A DNA stretch of 40,384 nucleotides from Candidatus Obscuribacterales bacterium (GCA_020050835.1 JAGVKB010000115.1:1-40384), one strand, 5' to 3'; counted from the first letter of the stretch, positions 1 through 8,798 are shown. Notes: generated from the sequence alone by a model not told the origin. Numbers and translations: made by a program.

Positions 1-76
1 CAGCCTCCAAGGCTAATCTGCCCCGCAACTGATCAACTTATGCGTCTAAGTGGCAATCTTTACTTTGAGCGTACGA

Positions 77-1363
77 TCAAGGTGCTGGTGCGGTTGCCAC
101 GTTCTCCAGCGCTCCTTTCAGTTCGAGCATTGATTGATAACGTTTGCTACAGTCTTTCTCCAGAGTCTTGGACAACAACAATTGAAGGTTGTCCGGAAAG
201 CTCAGCTCCGGTCGCATCTCGACTAAAGACGGCGGAGCCTCTGCTATATGTTTATACATAACCTCGGCAGCGCTTTTTCCCAATAGCGGCGGATAGCCGG
301 TGACCGCCTCATATATTAGGCATCCGAAGGAGTAAATATCCGAGCGCTCGTCAGTGGGGTCGCCATGAACTTGCTCCGGGCTCATATACATGGGGCTGCC
401 GAACACCTGTCCGGTCTGTGTTAATACCGCAGCCTCCGCGGTATTCTTATCATTCAACTTAGCTAGGCCGAAGTCCAGTATCTTTACTGAATGGCTTTGC
501 TCGGCGTCTCCTTTAAGCATGATATTGCTTGGTTTTAAATCACGGTGCAAAACGCCCTTGTGATGCGCATGCGCCATGGCATCACAAATTTGAATCGAAA
601 TCTGCAATGCCCTGGGTAGTGGCAGGAAGTCTTGAGCCTCCAAGACTGCGTCAAGGCTCTGACCTTCTACAAACTCCATCACCATATATCTTTGATTGTG
701 CTCGGTAACACCAAAGTCATAGATGGCTGTAATTCCCGGATGATCGAGGCGACTCACCGCTCTGGCCTCACGCTCGAAGCGTGCCACTATTTCATCTGTG
801 AGCTGTGCTGTATTCAGCATCTTAATTGCTACAAGCTTGTCCAGGTGAGGGTTTCTTGCCCGAAAGACAACTCCGACGGCGCCTTCTCCCAGGACGTCCA
901 GAAACTCGTAGTGGGCGGCAAGTGTTGTTCCAGTAAGATTGCCCTTCTTCAGGACTGCCATATTGTTAGTTCCGAGCGGCTTCGGCGCAGCCTTCTGAGC
1001 CTGAGTCCGGCGTAACAACGCTCGCAGCCTCGAGGACAATTCCTTTGGGTGAAACGGTTTGGTAAGGTAGTCGTCAGCGCCGGCATCCAATCCCAGCGAT
1101 TTGTCGTCTACTTCCTCTCGGCCGGTCAAGAAGAGCACCGGAGTGTTACCGCCGCCGGCACGATACATCCTTAAAAGATCGATGCCCTTAAGATCGGGAA
1201 GATCCCAATCCAGAATGACCAGGTCGTACTCCTGATTCTGAAGTGACTGCCAGGCCGTTAATCCATTTTCGGCGGTCTGCACCTGGTAATCTTCACTGAC
1301 AAGCCAGCCATTCAAAAGATTGCGAAGTTCGGGGTCGTCATCCACCAGGAGAATTCTTGTCAT
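77..1363 (-). CDS. Response regulator receiver fused to Ser/Thr protein kinase
   Basis: The protein has 428 residues. Residues 1-120 form a CheY-like receiver with acidic pocket D8-D10, phospho-acceptor D52 (in ILDWDLPD), T80 and K102 (LTKPF). A linker of about 25 residues leads to a complete Hanks-type kinase, about 150-420, with glycine loop GEGAVGVV, VAIK lysine, HRDLKPSN catalytic loop, DFG and a GSPMYMSPEQ activation segment. All catalytic residues look intact. There is no membrane segment and no PASTA domain, so the kinase is probably cytosolic and controlled by phosphorylation of its receiver. That is inference from architecture; the domain identities are clear. It lies 75 bp downstream of an OmpR-type regulator on the same strand, probably one operon. 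The ATG is preceded by TGAGG about 11 bases upstream. The substrate is unknown. Confidence 0.93.
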   Translation of the reverse strand: MTRILLVDDDPELRNLLNGWLVSEDYQVQTAENGLTAWQSLQNQEYDLVILDWDLPDLKGIDLLRMYRAGGGNTPVLFLTGREEVDDKSLGLDAGADDYLTKPFHPKELSSRLRALLRRTQAQKAAPKPLGTNNMAVLKKGNLTGTTLAAHYEFLDVLGEGAVGVVFRARNPHLDKLVAIKMLNTAQLTDEIVARFEREARAVSRLDHPGITAIYDFGVTEHNQRYMVMEFVEGQSLDAVLEAQDFLPLPRALQISIQICDAMAHAHHKGVLHRDLKPSNIMLKGDAEQSHSVKILDFGLAKLNDKNTAEAAVLTQTGQVFGSPMYMSPEQVHGDPTDERSDIYSFGCLIYEAVTGYPPLLGKSAAEVMYKHIAEAPPSLVEMRPELSFPDNLQLLLSKTLEKDCSKRYQSMLELKGALENVATAPAP

Positions 1364-1438
1364 GCTCGGCCGGCCTCAATTTAAAAACGGTTCGTTTACA
1401 AATTACAAGTACCCGATTCGCTAAAGCGCTCACCAGGC

Positions 1439-2131
1439 TCACGGAGTAATCTCGGGCTCGGCAGTTTGCAATCGATAACCAAGGCCTCTTTCATTCTGAA
1501 TGATTGAAGGCTCTTTACCGCAATCCAGCTTTTCACGCAGTCGCTTAATGAAGACGCGAACAGCTAGAACGCTGGGTTCTCCATCCGACCGCCAGACCCG
1601 AGAAAGCAAAGTGTCAGCGGTGAAAAATTCACCGGGATGTCTCATAAAGAACTCTAGAAGAGCAAACTCCTGACCGGTCAACGGAACTACATTACCGCCT
1701 TTTGTCACTCGGTGAGCAGCTGAATCGAGCATTAACTCACCAACAGTCAAAATGTTTGACTTGACTCCGGATGGTCGGCGCAAAAGAGCCCGTACGCGGG
1801 CAGACACTTCGCGCACGTGAGCCGGCTTGGCGAGGTAGTCGTCAGCTCCCCAATCCAACCCTTGCTCCTTCTCTTCAAGCGCGCCCTTTCCAGTCAGCAT
1901 TAATATAGGACAGTTGCCGCCCGCTGAACGATAGCGCTTCAAAACCTCAAGTCCGTCCATATCGGGTAGATTCCAATCGAGAATGACGATGTCGTACTTC
2001 CCTTGCAACAACAACTCGAGTGCGTCCTTGCCATTGCCTGAGACATCCACTAGGTGACGCTCGCTTAACAGCCATTCTGACAACGTTTTGGACAGGATTT
2101 GGTCGTCCTCGACTAAAAGCACTTTGGCCAT
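1439..2131 (-). CDS. OmpR/PhoB-family response regulator
   Basis: The 230 residues comprise a receiver (about 1-118; D9/D10 pocket, phospho-acceptor D52 in ILDWNLPD, T80, K102) and a C-terminal winged helix (about 127-224) ending with the family-typical GLGYRL. It is a DNA-binding transcription factor activated by a sensor kinase. No histidine kinase is adjacent, so its partner must be elsewhere (possibly the kinase at 30461, unproven). It precedes the receiver-Ser/Thr kinase gene on the same strand. Its receiver closely resembles those of the proteins at 77 and 28640 (shared DWxLP, YR..GG..P, GADDYL and RALLRR blocks), which suggests gene duplication. Confidence 0.93.
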   Translation of the reverse strand: MAKVLLVEDDQILSKTLSEWLLSERHLVDVSGNGKDALELLLQGKYDIVILDWNLPDMDGLEVLKRYRSAGGNCPILMLTGKGALEEKEQGLDWGADDYLAKPAHVREVSARVRALLRRPSGVKSNILTVGELMLDSAAHRVTKGGNVVPLTGQEFALLEFFMRHPGEFFTADTLLSRVWRSDGEPSVLAVRVFIKRLREKLDCGKEPSIIQNERGLGYRLQTAEPEITP

Positions 2132-2236
2132 GAGTCTTATTGCTTCTCCCTGCCAATACTCCTAACAATTCTTACCCAGCACTGGCTGCCACCATTCAGA
2201 AGATCATTGCCGGGCTCCGAAATGGGAGGACGTCCA

Positions 2237-2262
2237 GTGGTTGAGTACATACGGTCAACCAC
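2237..2262. repeat. Inverted repeat, 8-bp arms
   Basis: GTGGTTGA (2237-2244) and TCAACCAC (2255-2262) are perfect inverted repeats around a 10-base spacer. The element lies in the 167-bp gap between the flavoenzyme gene stop (2299) and the start of the OmpR regulator (2131), both on the minus strand. There is no U-run beside it, so a simple intrinsic terminator is unlikely. A dyad operator or a 5'UTR hairpin of the regulator are the alternatives. No further evidence supports a function. Confidence 0.45.
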
Positions 2263-2298
2263 CAGCAAAGGCTTTTCGCGCGGCTCATTGCAGCACAC

Positions 2299-3678
2299 TT
2301 ACACGGTCGCAAAGAGAAGATTGAGACTCTCGGCCATGGTTGGGTGCGTGAAGACTGTATCCCTAACTGTGGTGTATGGCAATTGGGCAAGCATTGCCAT
2401 TTGTACGACCGACATTACTTCTCCGGCGGAATGGCAGAGCAGCGAGCATCCCAGAATGCGATTTGTGTCTTGATCGATTACTGCTTTCAATAAGCCCTTA
2501 ACTTCGCCGGATGTATTTGAGCGAGGAACCTTGTTAGCTGGTATTTTTGCTACCAGTACGTCATAGCCCTTTTTTCTAGCTTGCTCTTCCGTTAGCCCGA
2601 CCCGTCCGAGTTCAGGGTCGATGAAGAGAGTATATGGAATTAGTCTTCCAGTGGTTGTTCTGCCAGCAGCGTGTAAGACATTGTCTTTGATGATTCGGAA
2701 ATCATCCCAGGAGACATGAGTGAAGAGCGGACCACCATTGCAGTCGCCGATGGCCCAGATATTGTCTGCGTTTGTCTCTAGTCTTTCGTTTACCCTGATA
2801 TTGCCCCGCTCATCGGTCGTGACACCAGCCGCGCCAAGGTTCAGTCGATCGGTATTGGGAGTCCGTCCGATCGCAATCATCAAGTGAGTGCACTGAAGAG
2901 ATTTGTCTCCGTCAAGTTGAACCTCGATCCTACCTTCGCCAATCTCTTTGACTGATTGAGTCTTTGCATTGGATCGAAACGAGATTCCCTCATCTTCCAA
3001 GATCTGTTTCACGGCACCAGCGATGTCTTCATCTTCCATCGGTAAGAACCGTTCGCCGCGCAACAGGACAGTTACATTGCTTCCCAACCGGCGAAAGATC
3101 TGGGCAAACTCAAGAGCTATATAGCCACCACCAATGATGACCAGGTGTTCTGGCAGCACGTCCAACTCCATGACGGATGTGCTTGTCAGGTAAGGCGTTT
3201 GGGCTAATCCAGGTATCTCCGGAACAGTCGTGCGGCTGCCAGTGTTGATGTAGATCCGATCTGCTCTTAACATTCTTGTCTCACCACTTTCCAGCGCAAC
3301 TTCAATCTGTCGTGGTCCGACAAATTTTCCAGTGCCAACGATTAGCTCCATATTCGGTGTCGTAGTGAAGAGATTCCAGTGCGCGTCGACCATACCTTTT
3401 ACGATCCTACGCTTTCGTTCTATGATGCCTTGCAAGCTTGGTGCGGCCGCTGCGACATCGATGCCGAAGTTTTTTGCGTGTTTAATCAAGTCAAGCAATT
3501 TTGTGCTGGCTACCATTGTCTTTGTCGGAATACATGCGACGTTGATGCAAGTTCCGCCGATCTGTCCCCTCTCGGTCAGAGCAACTTTATGACCAGCCTG
3601 GCCTAGCGCCATTGCTAATGACTTTCCGCCTTTTCCCCCGCCCAGGACAATGTCATCAAAGGCTTCTTCTGTAGGCAC
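2299..3678 (-). CDS. Class I pyridine nucleotide-disulfide oxidoreductase (mercuric reductase/LpdA-like)
   Basis: The 459 residues carry an N-terminal FAD-binding segment (GGGKGGKSLA, about 13-22) and the redox-active pair C44-INVA-C49 followed by IPTK. A central NAD(P)-binding motif follows (VIIGGGYIALEF, about 180-191), then the second FAD motif (IWAIGDCNGGPLFTH). The C-terminal dimer domain contains the active-site HPTMAE (H445, E450). This is the layout of lipoamide dehydrogenase, glutathione reductase and mercuric reductase. No N-terminal metal-binding domain and no C-terminal Cys-Cys pair are present, so true mercury reduction is not supported. It stands alone, without pyruvate dehydrogenase subunits nearby. 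The start is GTG, preceded by GGGAG at 6-7 bases. The exact substrate is unknown. Confidence 0.9.
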   Translation of the reverse strand: MPTEEAFDDIVLGGGKGGKSLAMALGQAGHKVALTERGQIGGTCINVACIPTKTMVASTKLLDLIKHAKNFGIDVAAAAPSLQGIIERKRRIVKGMVDAHWNLFTTTPNMELIVGTGKFVGPRQIEVALESGETRMLRADRIYINTGSRTTVPEIPGLAQTPYLTSTSVMELDVLPEHLVIIGGGYIALEFAQIFRRLGSNVTVLLRGERFLPMEDEDIAGAVKQILEDEGISFRSNAKTQSVKEIGEGRIEVQLDGDKSLQCTHLMIAIGRTPNTDRLNLGAAGVTTDERGNIRVNERLETNADNIWAIGDCNGGPLFTHVSWDDFRIIKDNVLHAAGRTTTGRLIPYTLFIDPELGRVGLTEEQARKKGYDVLVAKIPANKVPRSNTSGEVKGLLKAVIDQDTNRILGCSLLCHSAGEVMSVVQMAMLAQLPYTTVRDTVFTHPTMAESLNLLFATV

Positions 3679-3813
3679 TGGATTCTCCCAATATTGACTT
3701 GTTTCCGAAGCAACTGCGATATCCTAACATCGGTGTGAGGATTTCCCGAAAAAGTACCTTAAGCATGCACATGAATCTGCCGGAATGTCCATGACGAGAA
3801 CTCTGGTTGCGTC

Positions 3814-4491
3814 CTAATCTTCGTACTGGATTTGGTCAAGGATTCTTGCCTTTTCTACTGGGCGTGGCTCACGACCCTTTGTTTTGCGAAACTCTTCAAT
3901 TGCTTTCATGAGCTTGTCTTTCTTGCTCCTGGCGCTTTTCAATCCTTCGAAAAACCCCAAGTCTTTTTTGGGTTTGCCCTCAATCGCCTGCGCGCGAGCT
4001 GCGAGTTTTGCCGAGGTATCGGGCTCGGACTCCTTCGAGATCGCGCTCAAGGCACGAAGCGGTTCAATAAGCATCTTGTGTTTGGGATTATGGTAGTACT
4101 CTATTTGCTCTATTGCCTTGGTATAGGAGAATTTACTAGATTCGACAAGTCCAATGTCACGAAAGAATTGGGCAATAGACAACGTAAACTCGCATTCCTC
4201 AGGTCCGAATTTCTTGTGTCTTGGCCCTAAAAGCTTTACTTTATCCGGCAAAACCTCCTTCATAACATGTCGCAGGGCCAAGTATCCAAGTCCGGAATCT
4301 CGAACTTTTAGAACTTCCGAGGTCAATTGTACTGATAAGTAAAATGCGGTACCAAGGTCTATACGAGGAATGCTGATTTCCGTACAACTGTGAATCTCTC
4401 CCCAATTTACGCGCCTTCCGTTCAGGCTAAAGCCTGATTGATCGATGACTATCTGTCCATCTTCTTCTGTAAACTTCAAAATATTTGACAC
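3814..4491 (-). CDS. Hypothetical cytosolic protein
   Basis: I do not recognise this 225-residue protein. The first 80 residues look like short beta strands (a small beta domain, perhaps PH-like). Residues about 105-135 form a helix pair resembling one TPR unit. The C-terminal third is highly charged and rich in Lys, Glu and Arg, probably helical. No signal peptide or membrane segment is visible. The start codon is GTG with only a weak GGAA upstream. It is followed by the flavoenzyme gene on the same strand after a 135-bp gap; a functional link is not shown. Confidence 0.75.
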   Translation of the reverse strand: MSNILKFTEEDGQIVIDQSGFSLNGRRVNWGEIHSCTEISIPRIDLGTAFYLSVQLTSEVLKVRDSGLGYLALRHVMKEVLPDKVKLLGPRHKKFGPEECEFTLSIAQFFRDIGLVESSKFSYTKAIEQIEYYHNPKHKMLIEPLRALSAISKESEPDTSAKLAARAQAIEGKPKKDLGFFEGLKSARSKKDKLMKAIEEFRKTKGREPRPVEKARILDQIQYED

Positions 4492-4806
4492 GGCTGCTAT
4501 TCCAAGCGATTGAGCCCCGGGACTCTACGTTTCATTGAAAGCAATTCGTACGAGCTGGAGATCATAGGGAGGGGTAAGTCTAGTATACAAGAGCAGCTGG
4601 TGGCTACTGTGCTGGAAATTGATCGACCGCAATTCAGTCAGCGTTTGTCTGCCTAACTGCCGATAAAATAAAAATGGCAGAGAGCCGAGATGACGGCAGT
4701 GATAATGCGACGTGTTGGTGGTAAGTATAGAGTTGAGTGAGTTTGTGCTAGCAATGGTTCAGCTCCTGGCAAACTCGAAATCATCCCAATTTACCAGGCG
4801 ATATTT
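4492..4806. other. Intergenic region between divergent genes
   Basis: This 315-bp stretch separates the minus-strand hypothetical gene (start 4491) from the plus-strand secreted protein (start 4807), so it should hold promoters for both. I see no convincing gene, tRNA or strong hairpin. A 16-codon ATG frame around 4674 has no ribosome-binding site and is not called. Confidence 0.5.
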
Positions 4807-5898
4807 ATGAATCCAAGTCAGGTGAGCAGTGTAAGAATTTTTGTAGCGCTTACGTTTTCAATTCTCATGTTGCCGTTCGGTGGAGATGCTGTGTTCGGTC
4901 AAGCACAGTCCGGAAAGGCTGTTACTTCGTCCGTGCTGCAATCTAACGGTATGAGAATAGTCAAGTTTGAGCCCCCTGGCGGTTCGGTTGCGGTGAGTTT
5001 TCCTGATGATCTTGTTGCCTCTGATACTATATCTGGTGCGGTGATCGCTACTCCGAGGGCTAATTCTGCTGTCGAGCTCGCATCCAACGCAGAAGAGTTG
5101 CATGGTTATACTCTCGAGCTAATTAACGTCGGCTCTGTGGGAGGACGAGCCGGGCATAAAGGTGGGTCCGGGGTTTCCGCACCGATGAACACTTCGATTG
5201 AAAGCGCTCATGCTCACAATTTTTCTTGTGTCATTCCGGCTGTGGGGGACCACATTCAACTTGTCCTGAAGGATAAAGACCGGAAAGTGGTTGCAACGCA
5301 GGATATTCCTTTTGGACCCAAACCAACAGCGGGGTCCACGAAGCAGAACGCTCTAGTACTTCCGTCCGATGGCGAGTGTGGTCAGCCTATTCGGATAGAA
5401 GGAGATTTTTCTGGTAGTTATACCAGTAGCCACGTAACAATTGGTGGTCAGGCTTGCACAATACAGGCTGAGTCCCCGAGGAGGCTGATCTGTGTCACGC
5501 CGAAAGGTGTAGTCGGACGGACGACGATTCAGTTGCGATCAGCCGGGAAAGCTGCCAAGGCGAAGTTTAATAATAAGCTGTCGACGACAGCTGCGAATGC
5601 AGATCTGCTTGAGGTCAGCGGTGGGTGGACTGGAACACCTGGACCGATCACAATAGTGCAATCTGGACCGTTCGTAACCTGGGACACTGGTTCTATAAAA
5701 TACTGGGGAACGGTTGGAAAGGATAGTTTAGACTTTGAATTTCACAATTACCGATATGAGAGTCGAGGTAAGGGGCATCTGGTGGCGAAGAAGGTGAAGG
5801 GGTACAAGGAATACTTGGACGGATATTATGCCAAAACATCAGTTAACAACAAGCCGGTGTCTAATCCGAAGCATACATGTCATCTTTACCGGCAATAG
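4807..5898 (+). CDS. Secreted protein with TIG/IPT-like segment
   Basis: The 363 residues begin with a signal peptide (hydrophobic stretch about 10-27, plausible cleavage after VFGQA). The mature part is Gly-, Ser- and Val-rich and probably all-beta. Residues about 180-250 (LPSDGECGQPIRIEG, then VTIGGQAC and LICVTPKGVVG) resemble an IPT/TIG immunoglobulin-like domain, in which a pattern of ground-setting strands, a G-G turn and a VTP strand is typical. Several cysteines could pair. The C-terminal 90 residues (WTGTPGPITIVQSGPFVTW) may form another small beta domain. It is likely exported to the periplasm or cell surface. No partner gene is evident: the next gene converges on it from the other strand. 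Confidence 0.8.
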   Translation: MNPSQVSSVRIFVALTFSILMLPFGGDAVFGQAQSGKAVTSSVLQSNGMRIVKFEPPGGSVAVSFPDDLVASDTISGAVIATPRANSAVELASNAEELHGYTLELINVGSVGGRAGHKGGSGVSAPMNTSIESAHAHNFSCVIPAVGDHIQLVLKDKDRKVVATQDIPFGPKPTAGSTKQNALVLPSDGECGQPIRIEGDFSGSYTSSHVTIGGQACTIQAESPRRLICVTPKGVVGRTTIQLRSAGKAAKAKFNNKLSTTAANADLLEVSGGWTGTPGPITIVQSGPFVTWDTGSIKYWGTVGKDSLDFEFHNYRYESRGKGHLVAKKVKGYKEYLDGYYAKTSVNNKPVSNPKHTCHLYRQ

Positions 5899-5964
5899 CC
5901 TCTTCGATGCCTTTCCGTATTCGCCCCGAGAACAGGTTTCACCGGCATGTCGGTGTCCGGTTTA

Positions 5965-7290
5965 CTAGACGCTAAAGCCAATTCTTTCCTTGATTGTCAG
6001 AAGGGCCGCTGCAACGATCGTCTCGGCTTTCTGAGTTTTGGGTTGCACAATGTCCAACATGGTTTTGGGCGTGCTGTCGTTCAGATGCTTTTCCAAATGT
6101 CCGTCTGGAAACTTGGTTAGGCTGCTGCCATCGTTGAACTTAAGCTCAGTGCGACCATCGGGGTACTTTGTAAAAGTGGTGCCGTCCAGGTCTCTTACTT
6201 CCTTCTTCCCATCGGCTGATTTGGTTTCAATGCTACCGTTGGGATGAATGGCAACCGCTGTACCGTCATTGGCAGTATTTATGATAGTTCCGTCTTTCTT
6301 CACTGTTATGGCTGTGAAATCACGCAGCACTGTGGTTGTATCCCCATTCGGCTTGACGACGATCGCCTCTACCTTCTCGCTAACCTTCTCGGGAAAGACT
6401 GTAATGCGTGTTCCATCCAGCTTTTCGCGTATCTCAGTACCGTCGTCTTTGTGCCAAACTTTTGTGCCATCTTCTCTGACCTTTTCAGGTTTTGTGATTA
6501 CACGGTCGCGGTTCGGGCTCTCTACAATTTCAGTACCGTCCGGTTTGTGCGTAATTCTGGTTTGATCTGGCTTGACGATTATCTGTGTAGCGTCGCCCGG
6601 CTTGGTTATTATCTGGGTGCCGTCTTCTTTGATGCGTGTGCGTGTTCCGTCCGGATCCGTCTTGATGGCATCGCCTTGCTTGGGCACAACCAGTACGGAG
6701 CCATTTTTGAAGTGAGTCTCGGTTGAGCCGTTCGGATACTCTTTTACTTTGGTTATGCCAAAAATAGTAGGGGCATCAGCGGGGTATTCAGTTACCTTGA
6801 TGCCTGCTTTTTCGGTAATCTTTACGCCGTCCGGCTTGTAGGTTGTGACAGAGCCGTCGCGGCGCTCTACAATCACTGTAGCAACCGGACCATCATGCCT
6901 CTCTGTGACCTTCTGAACATTTGGATCTTTAGCTTCCTTCTCGGCGATCTGGTGTTGCTTTGCTTCTCTCTTCTCATCAGTAACCACCTTTTGCAGCACG
7001 TCCATAATGCCACCGCCGAGTATTCCACCGTCGCCTTTGTGTCCTTTCGAGTCGGAAGGACCCTTGAGTGCATCAACCGCTTGTTTAATGAAATCCTTCA
7101 GCGGATCATTGGCAAGTTGCTTGAGCAAGTCCTGAGCTGAAGGTAAGGCTGCCGGCAGGTCGGAGGTAAGACCCGGCTTGTTAAATATACTGTTTGATTG
7201 CGAATTCACCAGAAGATCTCCGAGCAGCGGTGGGCGTTCCGCCAACTTGTTGGCAAAGCTGAGGTTCTCGAAGTTTTCATTTTGTGCCAT
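5965..7290 (-). CDS. [D/N]G-repeat protein resembling TCP10/CPAP C-terminal G-box domain
   Basis: The 441 residues split in two. Residues 1 to about 125 are low-complexity and helical, with a Gly-rich HKGDGGILGGG stretch. Residues about 130-420 are a run of short beta repeats with about 20 copies of a [D/N]G turn such as KPDGTE, YPNGST, KEDGTQ, YPDGRT or FPDGHL, spaced about 9-18 residues apart. Alternating charged and beta-branched residues flank each turn. This pattern strongly recalls the G-box repeats of the eukaryotic TCP10_C domain (CPAP/SAS-4), which form a long single-layer beta sheet exposed on both faces. The similarity is by eye only. No signal peptide is visible, so a cytosolic scaffold or fibre is possible, and the function is unknown. 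It is transcribed alone on the minus strand, convergent with the secreted protein at 4807. Confidence 0.85.
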   Translation of the reverse strand: MAQNENFENLSFANKLAERPPLLGDLLVNSQSNSIFNKPGLTSDLPAALPSAQDLLKQLANDPLKDFIKQAVDALKGPSDSKGHKGDGGILGGGIMDVLQKVVTDEKREAKQHQIAEKEAKDPNVQKVTERHDGPVATVIVERRDGSVTTYKPDGVKITEKAGIKVTEYPADAPTIFGITKVKEYPNGSTETHFKNGSVLVVPKQGDAIKTDPDGTRTRIKEDGTQIITKPGDATQIIVKPDQTRITHKPDGTEIVESPNRDRVITKPEKVREDGTKVWHKDDGTEIREKLDGTRITVFPEKVSEKVEAIVVKPNGDTTTVLRDFTAITVKKDGTIINTANDGTAVAIHPNGSIETKSADGKKEVRDLDGTTFTKYPDGRTELKFNDGSSLTKFPDGHLEKHLNDSTPKTMLDIVQPKTQKAETIVAAALLTIKERIGFSV

Positions 7291-7517
7291 GATTTGTCGC
7301 TCCCAATGCTTGCGGACTCAATGCCGCCTATTTCCATTGCTGCGACTTTACAGCGGATATGTATCCGAATTGTTTACGGGCAATATACAAGCTTGAACGT
7401 GGTGCAGTTGCGGAAGCCCCAATCATGTGCTCCAACTACGACAGGCGATGACCGGATTGGCTCGAGCGGATTAACTTCGGGGAGGCAAGCGCTATTGCGT
7501 GTTAACATCGTGTTGTT

Positions 7518-8324
7518 ATGAAGATCTGTCAAGAGGCGATGAATAAACAACTCATGTCTACTGCAGTGGCACCGGCCCTGAGAGCTTTGCTGGAAGGGTT
7601 TATCGATTATGCGGGAGTTTTTCCGCCGGCAAAACTCCCTGTCGATACGGCGATTGCAAATTTTGGCGTCTATCGTGAGAGCGATCATGCATGGATGTTG
7701 CGCTGGTTTGTGATTTCGGCAGCAGAGATGGCTGCTGTTCCTGCCGAGCTGGATGGGTCATTGTCAGTTTTGGGAGCGGCTGATGACGAGCGCGCAGCAA
7801 CTATTGAGAGCGTTGGTGTTGTGAAGGCGCGGCGACCGGTCTATTGTGAAGTTAGCCCGAGTAATCTGGAGCAGCTCGATATTGTTCGGCAGAATGGTTG
7901 TTTCGCCAAGATAAGGACTGGTGGTATCAAGCCGGAGGCTATTCCATCGAGCGCGGATGTATCTTCGTTCATTCTGGCCTGTGCTGAACGAGGTCTTCCA
8001 TTCAAGGCGACTGCCGGCCTGCACCATCCTGTCCGTGCGGAGTATGCGCTCACTTACGAGACAGACGCACCACGGGCAGTGATGCACGGATTTCTCAACG
8101 TCCTAATGGCATCTGCGTTTGCTTGGCATGGGAAGAGGGAGATCGAATCAGTCGTAGCTGAAACGGATCCAACTGCTTTCTGGTTCGATGACAGCGGACA
8201 CTGGCGCAATGAATCGCTCAGTGTGGAAGAGTTACGCGAGGCGCGGTCGAAGTTTGTGCATTCTGTCGGCTCCTGTTCGTTTGAAGAGCCGGTTCAGGAG
8301 TTGCATTTGCTTGGACTGATCTAA
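7518..8324 (+). CDS. Conserved hypothetical protein, possible alpha/beta barrel
   Basis: The protein has up to 268 residues with no signal peptide. Strand-helix alternation and the motifs FIDYAGVFPPA near the N-terminus, FAKIRTGG at mid-length and FKATAGLHHPVR towards the C-terminus look like active-site loops of a barrel-type enzyme, with invariant-looking Lys, Arg and His residues. I recall similar uncharacterised proteins in Acidobacteria-type and Planctomycetes-type genomes but cannot assign a reaction. Three in-frame ATGs (7518, 7539 and 7554) compete and none has a well-spaced Shine-Dalgarno, so the start is uncertain by up to 12 residues. It is a single gene, divergent from the [D/N]G-repeat gene. 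Confidence 0.8.
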   Translation: MKICQEAMNKQLMSTAVAPALRALLEGFIDYAGVFPPAKLPVDTAIANFGVYRESDHAWMLRWFVISAAEMAAVPAELDGSLSVLGAADDERAATIESVGVVKARRPVYCEVSPSNLEQLDIVRQNGCFAKIRTGGIKPEAIPSSADVSSFILACAERGLPFKATAGLHHPVRAEYALTYETDAPRAVMHGFLNVLMASAFAWHGKREIESVVAETDPTAFWFDDSGHWRNESLSVEELREARSKFVHSVGSCSFEEPVQELHLLGLI

Positions 8325-8381
8325 GCTCGTCTGGTGTGAACCTTGCACTGTCTGCGAGAGGCTCATGTGCATCGCCTGATT

Positions 8382-8798
8382 TTACAATCCGACTTTCCTA
8401 ATGAGCTTTTGGACGTCACCGCGCTTAAGTGCTCGTTGTGCCTCGCGCTTTAATTTGTCAGAGATGGCCTTCTGCGAATTCGCCGGTGTTGTCGCATTGC
8501 CAGCAGCATCTGGTGCCAGTTGAACTGTAGCCGGGTCAACCGGATTGACTGTTGTCGGGCTGGCTGCCGGAGTGGCAGTTGGTATATGGTTTGAAGGAAG
8601 AGCTTGTTTTTGTCCGCGTACAATGCCGTGTTCGTCTATATTGATCATCACTGTGCTGCCGGTGTCTGTATTGGTCAGCACGTACTTTCCTTTCGGCAGA
8701 GTAACATGACCGAATGGAGTATCAATCTTGCTTGGAGCGCCGAGGCAAGCTGTGGTGCAAACTAGCCAGGCCGAAAGTCCCACTAACGGTGATTTCAT
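8382..8798 (-). CDS. Small exported protein
   Basis: The protein has 138 residues. The N-terminal signal peptide (SPLVGLSAWLVCTTACLG) could be cut by signal peptidase I after LGA. The TTAC segment is only a poor lipobox, so lipoprotein status is doubtful. The mature N-terminus has a short beta segment (GHVTLPKGKYVLTNTDTGS). A Pro-, Ala- and Thr-rich linker follows (about 70-105), then a basic helical tail (KLKREAQRALKRGDVQKLIRKVGL). No family is recognised. It converges with the gene ending at 8324, and its start is divergent from the catalase gene. Confidence 0.7.
   Translation of the reverse strand: MKSPLVGLSAWLVCTTACLGAPSKIDTPFGHVTLPKGKYVLTNTDTGSTVMINIDEHGIVRGQKQALPSNHIPTATPAASPTTVNPVDPATVQLAPDAAGNATTPANSQKAISDKLKREAQRALKRGDVQKLIRKVGL

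Noticed and set aside
2299-3678. Mercuric reductase as a firm call
   Set aside because: No metal-binding N-terminal domain, no C-terminal Cys pair and no mer operon genes; only the disulfide oxidoreductase family is supported.
5928-5960. Small hairpin CACCG/CGGTG between convergent genes as terminator
   Set aside because: The stem has only 5 bp with a 6-base loop and no U-run on either strand.
6244-6726. Plus-strand frame of 160 codons inside the repeat protein gene
   Set aside because: It is the reverse complement of the [D/N]G repeats; its repetitive composition comes from the real gene.
5965-7290. Repeated DNA units considered as a tandem-repeat or CRISPR-like array
   Set aside because: The units vary in length and sequence and maintain one open frame, so they are protein repeats.
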